Positions 35,213 to 46,297 of a stretch of DNA of 64,000 nt are shown one piece after another (within the stretch, counting starts at the first letter, position 1; the number at the start of each line of letters is the position of its first letter). The DNA is from Chlorops oryzae. Its lineage: Eukaryota; Arthropoda; Insecta; Diptera; Chloropidae. The notes under the pieces are model-generated. The model was not told the DNA's origin. It was given only the letters and a program-made list of their open reading frames with translations, and ran no database searches. A program made the position numbers and the translations under genes. The stretch is from contig CM035807.1 of NCBI GenBank assembly GCA_020466095.1, positions 51,178,752 through 51,242,751 on the forward strand, given 5' to 3'.

Positions 35213-35638
35213 ATGATATTTAGAAGAGTGCTTAAATATAACGATATATCTTTTAAACATAGGACGCAATTGATACATTGCAAAAATACTTTGATTTCTT
35301 TGCTATTGAGTGAATTAGCTGACGAAAGCTCAAGTCTTGAACGTCGATATAATGTTAGCCCGTATCTTAAAGAAAGGGATACGAAAGGCCGTTTCTCCAC
35401 TGATGTAAGCCCTTGATGTAACTTTTAGATATTAGTAAATGTATTGTTGCAATTCCAGTTCGAAGACATGTGCAAAGGTAAAAACTTATTTGCCCAAAAC
35501 TTCCAAATGAGTCTGGAAACATTCAATAAGTTTTATAACTTGATTTTGCCATACCTTATGTCGAAAAAGATTATGAGAAAGGATTTAATTCCCCCTAATG
35601 CGAAATTGGCCATTGTGTTGGAGTATGTATATTAGGGT
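35213..35638 (+). pseudogene. HARBI1-like (PIF/Harbinger) transposase, N-terminal part
   Basis: Exon 1 (35213-35404) ends ERRYNVSPYLKERDTKGRFSTD. A 54-bp GT-AG intron (35405-35458) joins in phase to exon 2, FEDMCKGKNLFAQNFQMSLETFN, NLILPYL and IPPNAKLAIVLEYVY, then a stop. The order ERRxWVxP, FxxxLRMSxxTFxxLLxLVxPYI, ISPxEKLAVTLRYLA is the N-terminus of HARBI1-like nucleases. The catalytic DDE part should follow but is not found; tandem repeats occupy that place. Its partner gene (MADF-like) lies downstream on the opposite strand. Confidence 0.75.
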
Positions 35639-35814
35639 GATGACTTTTTTTTAAACTCTTTTCCTTTATCATAGTACGATGATCTTTTATTAAAGACTTA
35701 AAAAAAAAACTAATTTTAAGGTTATTTGGTAAAAAATTGTCACGCACCAAGTCATTTGAAAAATTTTATTTTTGATTTATTTCCAAAATTTTGAAGTTAC
35801 TGTAAGCAGAGTCG

Positions 35815-36250
35815 CTCCTAGAGGGGTCCAAGGTAAGACCAACTCCCAATATTTTTTTATTCCCAACAATCTCTCCAAACAAATCTTCCCCCTATCTCCA
35901 TTCCTTAAGGGGGCTCCCATACAAAAGTAATTTTTTAAATGAATTTTCCCCCCACTGTCCTAACTAGCCCCAGAGTGCCCCTAGAGGAGTTAAATGTTTA
36001 ACCGACCCCCATTCACTTTGTCTCCCTAACATTTTATCCCAACATATTGACCCCCTATCTCCCCTCCTTAGGGGGTCACCCATACAAAATTACCTTAATT
36101 TTTTCACAATTTCATACAAAATGGCTGTCACTACAGTCAAACCCCTCCTAGGGGGATGATATATATGACCGACCCTCAATATTTTTTTACCCCAAATATT
36201 TTCTTCAAACATACCTACCCTCTATCTCCCCTCCTTAGGGGGTCACCATT
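35815..36250. repeat. Three imperfect tandem repeats of about 155 bp
   Basis: Units start near 35815, 35975 and 36135. Each carries a C-rich ACCCCCTATCTCCCCTCCTTAG block and a CATACAAAA motif. A 43-bp inverted match to the first unit lies at 36866-36908, which may bound an inserted element of about 1.1 kb. Confidence 0.6.
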
Positions 36251-37312
36251 CAAAAAGAGGCTTAAATTAAAGAAAAATGCCTCACGAACTTCAATCTTAA
36301 ATATAGATGCCGTAGGAACAAGACCGAGCATGTTCAGTATGCATATTCGAAAAGTTTACAAAATTACCTTTTAACGCGGTAGCGCCTAGCGATGCCATAT
36401 GGCATCACTGAAATGGTTCGTTTTCTGTCATCCACATACCTGAACCAGTTCATATTTCATTTAATTTTCTATACTAATTTTTTTTTAATTCAGGCACTAC
36501 CGGGTTAAACGAGCCTAATATGAAGAGTATTGGATTAGTTTTTGATATGTTTTAATAATATGTTATAATTATTGCCTTTTTTTTAACTGAATTTTGGGTT
36601 CCATCCCCTAACTGGCCAAATAATGACCCTAGTAGAAAAAAAAAATTTTTTTTCTAGTCAAATGCCGCAAACCTCAATCTATGGCGAGTTTTTTGAGACT
36701 ATAACCATTAAAATCGGTTAGTGGTTTCTATTCATAAAATTAATTCAAAACAAATATTTTTTGAAACGCATTATTCACTGTTTTCACGTTCGTGTCTTAA
36801 GTCTTTCCTTGTCTCTCTCGGTCTGTATGCATGGAAAAACTCAAGAAAGGAACGCAAAAAAATTACTTTTGTATGGGAGCCCCCTTAAGGAGTGGAGATA
36901 GGGGGAAGGAAGGAAGGAAGAAAAGCCAAAAATGCCAAGTGAAGTAATCCACTAACAATCCTCGTAAATATAATTTGGAAATAACGCAACAAATTTTAGT
37001 ATCGATGTTTGTTACTGGATTAGCTCCAAGCCCATCACTTGGCGTTTTTGGCTTTTCGGTAGGAAACCGGGCAGTTTGGAACTAGTTTTAGGAGCAAACC
37101 CAGTCGCGGTAACATCGTAAGTGTGCAAAAGCTATAAAAGTAGAAGGTAAATTTCAATTGGTTACAAGGTAATATTAAAATCTCAAAACTTACGTAGAAA
37201 TAGTTTTTCCCTTATTATACTCCTCGTTAGTGCTTTCGCCATCCAAAGAATTTTCTATAGAATTGCACGTTCTAAAATTCAGAAACAAATATCGATATAT
37301 TTTAATATAATT
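36251..37312. other. No gene recognised
   Basis: Contains the inverted repeat copy at 36866-36908 and an inverted pair GCCAAAAATGCCAAGTGA (about 36925) / TCACTTGGCGTTTTTGGC (about 37038). I could not trace transposase sequence here. Confidence 0.4.
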
Positions 37313-37905
37313 TCAAAATATGTCACACAACATCCTTTTTTTAGCTGTCTCTTCCAAAAACGATAGGTCTTCAGCAAACTCCCATGCGCTTATGCCATCG
37401 GCGAATGAAGGGGAAGCTAACGGCGTTCCTCCTGAGGAACCGCTTTTGTTTTAGCAGAAGCTTTGGTGTGATACCAATATGATTCCCTCATCGATTTCCA
37501 TGCGATCTTACACTCTGCAACTATCCATATAGGAGATAGTGTAGAGAATTGAAATATCTACTTACATTTTTTTCTAGCCGTTCACGTTTTTTTGAAAAAA
37601 AAAAACAGAACTTTAAAAGTGACATGGGTTAATATAGATATCACCTTCTTTTCCAACCGACTGTGCAATCAAATTCCACGCACGTTTGAGCGCGTTCATA
37701 TTACAATGGTCTTTGCATTGCAAATCCCATATACTTCGTTGGTCTTTTACGGCATGGACTAATTCCTTTATTTCCTGGGCAGAAAAATTTTGAAGTCTTC
37801 TGGACTTCTTCCTTTTTTAGGAAGGGATTTTGGAATTTGGTTTGATATTTGGTCGTTTTTATCTAAATCATCCATATATTTTTCCTCTAAATATTCTGGA
37901 TCCAT
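37313..37905 (-). pseudogene. MADF-like accessory protein of PIF/Harbinger
   Basis: Minus strand from ATG 37905 (MDPEYLEEKYMDD). A one-base shift near 37810 leads into FSAQEIKELVHAVKDQRSIWDL (about 37790-37720) and ALKRAWNLIAQSVGKE. Then, apparently after an intron ending near 37520, come CKIAWKSMRESYWYH and, after a further break, DGISAWEFAEDLSFLEETAKKRM with a stop at 37313. This matches MADF/Myb-SANT-like DNA-binding domains, the second ORF typical of PIF/Harbinger elements. Position beside the HARBI1-like exons supports a single decayed element. Confidence 0.7.
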
Positions 37906-38112
37906 ATTCGATTTCACAATCTAACGAACACAACTAATACGAACATGTGACTAATTTTGTTTTTTTGCAGCAAACAGCTGACATTTCCAACATTTCTTCA
38001 CGATTTATTCAGCCCGAGCATAAAATCTCGAAGAAAATGTCTCCCTACCGCCATCTGGTGGCGAGTAGCTCAAATTCAAACTGTCACATTTTCGTTGCCA
38101 TAAAATTCAGTC

Positions 38113-38227
38113 TTCCGTACTAGCAAAGGAATTAATTTTCGCTGCGCGTTTCTTCGCGTTTCGCGGCGGAATTCTCCCATACATTTTTAAATGGGAGGTA
38201 GAATTAATTTTCCTTTCCGTACAAGGC
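38113..38227. repeat. Short inverted repeat
   Basis: TTCCGTACTAGCAAAGGAATTAATTT is mirrored by GAATTAATTTTCCTTTCCGTAC (first about 38115, second about 38200-38222, read as complement). It may be a small MITE. Confidence 0.4.
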
Positions 38228-38228
38228 C

Positions 38229-38445
38229 TTAGAATGGCTGGATATGAGAAGACTTGCACAATTTGGAATGTTTTACACTGGAACGAGTGATATTACAAAA
38301 TGCTACTTTTGTAATGTTGATATATCCAAATGGCAACTGGGAGATGACCCTCTAACAGAGCACATAGGATGGTCGCCGTCTTGCCCATTGATATGCTTAA
38401 ATCAAACCGACAATCATACTATTGATCACAATGAGGTGTATTCAA
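38229..38445 (+). pseudogene. BIR domain (IAP-like) fragment
   Basis: Encodes LEWLDMRRLAQFGMFYTG, then CYFC, then 16 residues, H, six residues, C (SDITKCYFCNV; DPLTEHIGWSPSC). That is the exact zinc-ligand spacing of a baculovirus-IAP-repeat, with the GDDP motif in place. Only the C-terminal two thirds of one BIR is present, without a RING or second BIR. Past about 38445 the reading enters an inverted-repeat-bounded element, so the last 20-odd codons to 38519 are not native. It could be a fragment of an IAP/DIAP-like host gene or of a gene carried by a mobile element. The ORF is intact over the domain. Confidence 0.8.
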
Positions 38446-38448
38446 TCA

Positions 38449-39931
38449 TACATATCGTCGTCCCGGAGTTATTTCCTCGTATATCACAATCAACCTTTTG
38501 TTGGGAAATTGAAGTTTAAAGTTTAACATGGCGTATAAAAAAAATGGCTCGTTGGAAATCGTTGATTCTGTTTTCCTTATATAAAATGCTTTACTTTTTA
38601 TTATTTCTGATCATTAATTTAAAGTTACTTGGAAAATTCTTTAAGTTATAGGGTTTTTTTCATTCCAAGAATTTTTGACAATTCATCGTATACGCCACTT
38701 TTTTGGCAACCTGTGTTGGAAAGTGGATATACGAGCAAATAAATTAATAAAAATTTGATAATGTTTTTTTGTTTTATTTGTTTTGACACGAAAATCGACT
38801 TAACAAAAATTTTTTTTATTGAGTTCATATAGGAAATTTGTTATTTAAGTATCCGTTTTCCATTTAAAAATAGAAAAAGGAGTCCAAATCATAATCTTAT
38901 TGTTGAAAAATGACTTAACTCCGCATTTCCTGAGAAAAACGACTTGCCACTGCATCAAATAGCGAAATGTTTTTTATACATTAAAGGTAGCATTCAAAAG
39001 TCATACCTGATACCTTAAAAATGTGCCTATTTAAATGATACACATTTCTCTTCTTATTCTTTTTCCGTGACCTAAACATTTCTAAAAAAAAAATTTCTAA
39101 AAAAAAATTCGAATTCTTATTTTTGTTGGGGAAATTAAATTATTATACGTTATGTAATCAACTAAGCTACAAAATAAAGAATTGATATGGGTATTGTTGT
39201 TGGTACAACGAAACTGTACCTTCCACGTTTATTTTAAGGAGCTGAGCTACCTGCATTAGCTTTGTTGTGCTGTTTTGCACTCATTTCCATTTGACTTTGA
39301 ACAAGTCAGGAATCTATAATCGGTCTAGCCCGACAATTACACAAACCAAGAAAAATATTTCAAAAGCATCTTATAGTATTCTATTAAAAGGAACAATAAG
39401 CTTGAGGACGTATTTACAGCGCTTGATCGAGCGGCGTGATCTGTAGTGCTACAAGATGACGTTAAAAATTTTAAAGAAATGCAATTTGTTATATTATAAT
39501 AAGCATTCCACACTATTTTCAGAATGAAAATTTTTGTAGGAGTGTTACTATGAGAATTTTTTTTTTTGCTTCTTTTGTTTTTTTTTTCACACGAATAAAT
39601 CTTTTTTATTTAAAATTAACATAAAAAAATGTTTCTTAAAAAAATTTTTTTTTGTTACGATGAGATAACACAACAACTTTTTACTGCGCAAATTTCATAT
39701 ATAAATCATCGTATATCCACAAAATATGGATATACGATGTTAAAACGCGTAGAAACTATCATTTTAAAGGATATACAAATATTTAGCTCACAAATATCTC
39801 GTAAACTATATGGTATAGCAACCTGGAGACTCGACAGATGGATAGATCTTGAAAAAGTACGCGGGAAAACGTGCTTATCTCAAATTTTTTGATTTTGTGA
39901 TATACGAGGAGATAACTCCGGGACGACGATA
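38449..39931. mobile_element. Inverted-repeat-bounded element of about 1.5 kb
   Basis: CATATCGTCGTCCCGGAGTT at 38449 is inverted at about 39912-39931, with about 37 bp of matching arm (through CCTCGTATATCAC). The left arm lies within the BIR reading frame. No transposase motif is recognisable inside. The target duplication is not clear. Confidence 0.55.
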
Positions 39932-41666
39932 TGTCGAGCATAATTTTACAATTAAAAGTTTTAATAAGTAAAGGTGTTGTAACAATTATATATTCCAAAA
40001 CGAGCATAGTAAAATCTCAAAAATTGTTAATAATTGATTACAGCTTAAGACTACTGTATCTGATTGAAATCAATAAAAATGAGAAACGTTAAACACGTCT
40101 AGTCATTATCGATACTATAAAGGTCGTTAACAGTCCTAAAGTACTTTCATTTCCATTTATATCTTCAACCATAGGCGGATTTAAGGGGGCCCCATGGGGG
40201 CCCGGGCCCGCCTCTTGATGCACCACATTTGATCAAAACAAAGTACTATTTTTTATAAAAATCAGGAAAAAATTCTTTTTCGAAGTTGTTTGAGCAACAG
40301 GCATATGTGATTAGAAATCCAAAACCTCATATGAAACTTAAAAAAGGGTGAAAAAAATGAACCAGGGTCCGTAACGATTAACACGTTTATCAAACAATAA
40401 AAAAGCTTCTTAAATAACTTTAACCATGTCTTATATAATTTGGTGTACTGAAAATTGGGATAATATTGAAAAAATTCCATCACGTAAGAGTTTGCAGAAA
40501 ATCGCTAATTTGTTTTTTATACCATTAATTTTTTGTAACACAGTTTTCTCAAATATGCTAAGACCTGTTTTAAAATGTTAAAAAGTTTTGTATACAAAAA
40601 ACACCAGACAATAAGGTTACATCAAAAATATCATATACTTTTATAAATTAATGGTGCAAAATGTTGTTCAAAGTAAAAAAAATGGAGAAAATTTAATATT
40701 TTTTTTTAGATTAAATGAACATATCGCAGCCATTATTGTCGCATTTTTGAAGCAGACAGGGCAGCAAATGTTGTGCAGATATGTAGGTCTAATCTGACCC
40801 TAAATCGTAACGAAGATGTAAGATGTAAGGGATTTTCTAAAACCACTCAATTCGGACATTTGTATATAAAACATCGAACAAGTTTGAACTCAAAATAAGA
40901 GAAGTGTTTTATGGCAATATTTTGGTTTAAAATCGACCAAAGAAGCTATATGCAAATTTTGAAAAACAAAAAATTTCTTCTACTACAGTCGAACCTGCCA
41001 ATATCAAAACAAACATACATGTATAACTAATTTTTCAGTTCCTTAAAACTTTCGTTTTCTTACTCGGTTTTGTCAACCGGTTTACAACTGGAAAGAAAAA
41101 ACCGATAATCCGAAAAATGGTTTGTTTTTAAGGTGCCTATCCCTTAAACAAACAAATGTGAAAGCAAATGCCAAATTCGAACTCTATGTCGAAATCACGG
41201 AAACAGCTGATCTCAAAATCAAAAGCTTACGGATTGCCAGTGCTGTCGTTTTTGAATCTTGTAAAGTGGCAAATTTTTATATAAATAGTAGATAATTCCA
41301 AATAAAGTAGTTTCTTTGGAAAAGATAGTTAAAAATTTTATTTTGAAATTATTCATCGGTATTTTAAAACATACTTGTTTTTTGCTCAAGACAAGCTTTT
41401 TTCATATAAGAATGCGGAAAAAGATACATACGTATTTATTAAAAAGATTGCACAGGGCTGCCGGAAAAACTTTTTTCTTGGTGTCAAAAATCTTACGATT
41501 AGACTTATTTATGTAAAATATGTGATGAAATAGTAGCAAGTGAGTGAAAAGAGTAGTGTGGTAGTACGGTGACAAAAAAAGCCGTAATAAACTAGGGGAG
41601 AGGTGTGTACGTTGGACCGATTGTACCTCGGTCAGAGTGTAGATTCCCGCTCGACCACTGCATATA
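39932..41666. other. No gene; a distant MITE relative
   Basis: No credible ORF. Around 40450-40760 the sequence follows the arm of the MITE at 10198-11263 in order (CCATCACGT, GAAAATCGC, ACATCAAAAATA, AATGGTG AAAATG, AATGAACATA), so a diverged copy is likely. A GC-rich palindrome GGGGGCCCCATGGGGGCCCG lies near 40187. Confidence 0.4.
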
Positions 41667-42957
41667 ACAGGTTGGCTAAGTCCCCGGTCTGACACATAGA
41701 TGGCGTCGCTAGTATTAAATGCATATTATTTTTATATAGTGGCAACCTTCAAATGATTCGTGTCAAAATTTGACGTCTGTAAGTCAATTAGTTTGTGAGA
41801 TAGAGCGTCTTTTGTGAAGCAACTTTTGTTATTGTGAAAAAAAATGGAAAAAAAGGAATTTCGTGTTTTGATAAAATACTGTTTTCTGAAGGGAAAAAAT
41901 ACAGTGGAAGCAAAAACTTGGCTTGATAATGAGTTTCCGGACTCTGCCCCAGGAAAATCAACAATAGTTGATTGGTATGCAAAATTCAAGCGTGGTGAAA
42001 TGAGCGCGGAGGACGGTGAACGCAGTGGACGCCCGAAAGAGGCGGTTACCGACGAAAACATCAAAAAAATTCACAAAATGATTTTGAATGACCGTAAAAT
42101 GAAGTTGATCGAGATAGCAGAGGCCTTAAAGATATCAAAGGAACGTGTTGGTCATATCTTTCATCAATATTTGGATATGAAAAAGCTCTGTGCAAAATGG
42201 GTGCCGCGCGAGCTCACATTTGACCAAAAACAACAACGTGTTGATGATTCTGAGCGGTGTTTGCAGCTGTTATCTCGCAATACACCCGAGTTTTTGCGTC
42301 GATATGTGACAATGGATGAAACATGGCTCTATCACTACACTCCTGAGTACAATCGACAGTCGGCTGAGTGGACAGCGATCGGTGAACCGTCTCCGAAGCG
42401 TGGAAAGACTCAAAAGTCCGCTGGGAAAGTAATGGCCTCTGTTTTTTGGGATGGGCAGGGAATAATTTTTATCGATTATCTTGAGAAGGGAAAAACCATC
42501 AACAGTGACTATTATATGTCGTTATTGGAGCGTTTGAAGGTCGAAATGGTGACAAAACGGCCCCATAGGAAGAAGAAAAAAGTGTTGTTCCACCAAGACA
42601 ACGCACCGTGCCACAAGTCATTGAGAACGATGGCAAAAATTCATGAATTAGGCTTCGAATTGTTTCCCCACCCACCGTATTCTCCAGATCTGGCCCCCAG
42701 CGACTTTTTCTTGTTCTCAGACCTCAAAAGGATGCTCGCAGGGAAAAAATTTGGCTGCAATGAAGAGGTGATCGCCGAAACTGAGGCCTATTTTGAGGCA
42801 AAACCAAAGGAGTACTACCAAAATGGTATCAAAAAATTGGAAGGTCGTTATAATCGTTGTATCGCTCTTGAAGGGAACTATGTTGAATAATAAAAACGAA
42901 TTTTGACAAAAAAATTTGTTTTTCTTTGTTAGACCGGGGACTTATCAGCCAACCTGT
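41667..42957 (+). mobile_element. Himar1-like mariner copy B (intact transposase)
   Basis: A 1291-bp irritans-subfamily mariner flanked by TA (41665-41666 and 42958-42959). The right TIR is complete. The left TIR lacks three bases (GGTTGGCTAAGTCC where copy A has GGTTGGCTGATAAGTCC). Confidence 0.95.
41844..42890 (+). CDS. Mariner transposase, Himar1-like, 348 aa
   Basis: Cut-and-paste DDD transposase of the irritans subfamily. From MEKKEFRVLIKYCFLKGKN the N-terminal helix-turn-helix pair spans about residues 1-110. The linker motif WVPRELTF follows, then the catalytic core with D in VTMDETWL (about 156), D in LFHQDNAPCH (about 249) and D in YSPDLAPSDFF 34 residues on: the mariner D,D34D triad. 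The length of 348 aa equals that of Himar1 from the horn fly Haematobia irritans, and by recollection the sequence is nearly the same throughout. The ORF has no break. The defective left TIR may limit movement of this copy, but the enzyme itself could be active. Confidence 0.95.
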   Translation: MEKKEFRVLIKYCFLKGKNTVEAKTWLDNEFPDSAPGKSTIVDWYAKFKRGEMSAEDGERSGRPKEAVTDENIKKIHKMILNDRKMKLIEIAEALKISKERVGHIFHQYLDMKKLCAKWVPRELTFDQKQQRVDDSERCLQLLSRNTPEFLRRYVTMDETWLYHYTPEYNRQSAEWTAIGEPSPKRGKTQKSAGKVMASVFWDGQGIIFIDYLEKGKTINSDYYMSLLERLKVEMVTKRPHRKKKKVLFHQDNAPCHKSLRTMAKIHELGFELFPHPPYSPDLAPSDFFLFSDLKRMLAGKKFGCNEEVIAETEAYFEAKPKEYYQNGIKKLEGRYNRCIALEGNYVE

Positions 42958-42959
42958 TA

Positions 42960-44639
42960 CATGCAAATGTTCTTCTATAGAATGTTCCACTCACGCTGCT
43001 ATTTGACTTAAGTTTGCTGTATAGTGCCAAGCTATACAGACAAGTGGAAAAAGGCGAAAAAAAATTTTTGTTGCAAAAAAGTATTTTTTTTTTTAAGGCG
43101 AATGCAAAAGCTTTGGTGCACATCTCAATCGAAATTTTCGAATTGTACACATAAATCTTAACATTTTATTTATTTTCAAAACATAGCATGAGTTCTTCTT
43201 TTGTTTTGATTCCAAAATATGAATTTTTAGATGATACTTTTTAGAACAACAGGTGTACCTCGGACATATGCTTACAAGTGTACCTTGGACCGGTCCAAGG
43301 TACAAGTTTTAGATGAATATTGGCTTGCTGTTTCTTATTTTGATCAAATTTAGAAAATTGTCTCTCTTTTCTTCTGAAAATAACAAAAGATAACGAAAAA
43401 CCATACCGAAAAGAGTTTCGAAAGAAAAGATTCAATTTCAAGATGATTTATAGAGCCTGATTTAAGCGTCGAAAATGATTCATCCATCTCAAGCCTTTTG
43501 CGCCGAGAAAAAAGGAAGACTTAAATACTTTCCGTTTTAAATAAAATGACATATGCAAATAAACGAGTATTTTTAATTTCTTACATACTTGCTACGAATT
43601 TACTCCTTTTATTTTATGCGGTCCAAGGTACATATACCAAAGGACCATGGTACACTTGCATGGTGTACCTTGAACCGTTTTGGATTGGTATGGTAAAAGT
43701 AGCTTTTCTATTTATTGGTAAGGAGGAGACAACTCAAAATTTGAAAAACTACTTTCATACCCTAAACCTCTAAACGCGGACGAATGGAAACGGTAAATTG
43801 CTTTTTTCTATTATTACAGAAAATTCATACCGAATTTCTCAGAGCATGCCTTCACATTTAACTAAACTTACAAGAAAGAAATCCAAAGTTGTTTGATTAG
43901 GGTGGATATGTTCGTTCTGGGCATATAGTACTATAGATGGCACTTGGCAAAAAACGTGTGTGTTGAATTGAAGTAGGCCCCCTGTGCATGCATTCTTATG
44001 GAAAAATCAAAAACGTAGCACGCCCCCTGAAAATTCCGGTTCCGGTCTAACAAATATTATATAATCTTGTAACATGAACTAAAATTTCTGTTAAAAATCA
44101 GCTATATTTAAGTGTTAATCAATGGTTTTTCATAAGAACTCATTTTATATTTCAGCAAAATATGTTATTTTTATAAAATCAAAAAAAAATTGATAAAATT
44201 TTGCTCATATTATTGAGAAACGATAAAGCAGAGTACTCATGCGTCGAATATGACCGATTCTCAAAAAGTTTGAATCCCACCACTTCTGTGGTTGATATGA
44301 AATATTCAGTGATATCATAACTAAAATTGCTCGATACATAATTAGTGGCTCAAGTATTTATTACATATCATGATAAAGAGAATGCATAAACTATATAGTT
44401 TTGGATCTCTTCTGGATGAAAAGGGGACAGAATTGCATAAACTATCATAAAAAAACTTAAGAAGTTTTACATTAAAAAGAAAACATAAAAAAATGTACAC
44501 GCAAGTATGTTTAGTTACAAAATTGAGTGAATACTCCAAAAATTATAACATCACTAGTTCACCACGGAATTCGGTTGTTGTTGTAAGTGTCCCCTATATT
44601 ACTATATGGTTCTGGGTGTGCTACTTTTTTTGTATGGAA
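42960..44639. other. No gene; palindromic fragments
   Basis: AT-rich. A perfect 26-bp palindrome (43279-43304, TGTACCTTGGACC and its complement) and several nearby variants of GTACCTTGGACC (about 43255, 43620, 43650) stand out. No ORF has recognisable motifs. Confidence 0.45.
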
Positions 44640-44830
44640 AATCGGAAAAAGACGCACATTGAAATCTTTGAAAAATTTTGGCGGTTTGTATGAAAAGACG
44701 TACATTGAAATCTTAGAAAATTTTTGGCGGTTTGTATGAGATGTCGCACATTGAAATTTTTGGCGGTTTGTATAAGATGTCGCACATTGAAATTTTTGTT
44801 GGTTTATATGAGAAGGTTCGCATTGAGTTC
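44640..44830 (+). repeat. Short tandem repeats (TTGGCGGTTTGTAT units)
   Basis: Four to five imperfect units of about 40-55 bp, each with CGCACATTGAAATYTTTG followed by GGCGGTTTGTATGA. Confidence 0.75.
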
Positions 44831-44848
44831 ATTGAAGAGGTGAGGGGG

Positions 44849-45375
44849 TGAGAAACTGTGCGGTACGAGAGCATATATAGTTCAATATGTTAACATTAAC
44901 CTCGAGCTGGAGTTGACTTATCGCTACTGAAGTCATTGAGATGAAGATGAGGCATGATTCTTTAGCCAGAACAAGTTGAAGCTTGCCTCATTGGATGTTT
45001 ATTCAACAATTTTTTAAGTTCAAGTTCAGTTCAATCAGGGGGATATTTTTGGGATTGAATGTTTTGAAAAATTAGTACATATATGTGTGAGTATGGTATG
45101 GGTGAGAAACTGTGCGGTAGGAGAATATATATAGTTCAATTAGTTCAATATGTAAACATTGGGCTCCAGCTGGAATTGACTTATCGCTACTGAAGTCATT
45201 GAGATGAAGATAATGCATGATTTTTTAGCCAGAACAAGTTGAAGCTTGCCTCATTGGATCTTTATTCAAAAATTTTCAAGTTCAAGTTCAGTTCAATCAG
45301 GGGCATATTTTTGGGATTGAATGTTTTAAAAAATTAGGTCATATATGTGTGAGTATGGTGTGGGTGAGAAACTGT
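44849..45375 (+). repeat. Tandem duplication, about 255-bp period
   Basis: GTGAGAAACTGTGCGG occurs at about 44849 and 45102, with a variant at 45363. The intervening sequence (for example GACTTATCGCTACTGAAGTC, TTTAGCCAGAACAAGTTGAA) is repeated twice. The third, partial unit leads directly into the TATA box of the virus-like plus-strand gene. Confidence 0.8.
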
Positions 45376-45399
45376 GTGGAAGTTTGAAGCAAAGTGTGA

Positions 45400-45562
45400 A
45401 GGTATAAAAATAAAATTTGTTCTATTGACGCTATCAGTTTTACAAGTGAAGTCAAACAGATATTGATATAGTAGTAATCTTGAGACGCACAAAAATACAA
45501 AAAAGGTAAGGAAAAAAAAATTATTTTAAATTAAATTAATAATGTCCTTTTAATTTTTATAG
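45400..45562 (+). promoter_or_regulatory. TATA box and 57-bp 5'-UTR intron of the virus-like plus-strand gene
   Basis: GTATAAAAATAAAAT (about 45401) is a good TATA box. About 100 bp later AAAAG|GTAAGG (donor at 45506) and TTTTTATAG (acceptor ending 45562) define a 57-bp intron before ATG 45574. Confidence 0.6.
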
Positions 45563-45645
45563 ATAAATATAATATGAGGGATCAAAGTCAGAGAGCTCTG
45601 AATGCTATTAAGGACTTCGAAAGACTTAATAAAAAGGAAAGTATC

Positions 45646-45892
45646 TGTTCGCGCCTTTTAAATTTTCGCCTTATATTTTCTTACTTGCTTTATATATTAT
45701 TCTTCATTATTATGGCTCACAAGAATGTATGTAAAATACCATATAACTATCTCTTTCCTATGCATAAATCTTTCGTTGTTACTCCTTTCCTAAACAGTTT
45801 GAAGCTGTTGTGTTGTTATAGTTTTAGTTTAATAAATGAACCAGCGAAGGAAACACGTTCTTTTTATTCAGCTCATGTTGGCTACGCCAACA
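45646..45892 (+). repeat. Bel-2 5' LTR
   Basis: TGTTCGCGCCTTTTAAATTT to CGCCAACA. Closely matches 57187-57429. TGGTCCTTTGAGCCGG (primer site) follows three bases later at 45896. Confidence 0.9.
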
Positions 45893-46297
45893 TTCTGGTC
45901 CTTTGAGCCGGATTACTTAAATGCGTTTATCGTGTCTCCCGAAATAAGTTTTTATTATAAATTTCGTATAAATCATACCGAAAAGAATAAGAAGTTCGCG
46001 AGTCGCAATAAAGTCTATTAATCAGAAAGAAATTTAAATTTCATAAGTATTCGTAAAACGGTACAAACGCGTCACTCATACCTACAAACTGTAAAATGTG
46101 GAAGCTGTACGACAGTGCACACACGTCTCGTTTCATACATATTTCGTTTCTAACCTAAAAACAGCATTCTAATACGGAGCACGCGGAACGCACATTAAAT
46201 AACATAATTCAAAAATCATTTTTGTACATTCTAACGCGTCACATATACCGTGCGGGCAAAAATCATATACGTTTCGTAGCGCTTAAACCTTTTCGTC

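Noticed and set aside
37937..38110. Possible terminus of the Harbinger element
   Set aside because: No matching inverted end or TTA/TAA duplication could be found on the left side.
38446..38519. Native C-terminus of the BIR protein (HIVVPELFPRISQS...)
   Set aside because: These codons are the inverted-repeat end of the following element, mirrored at about 39895-39931.
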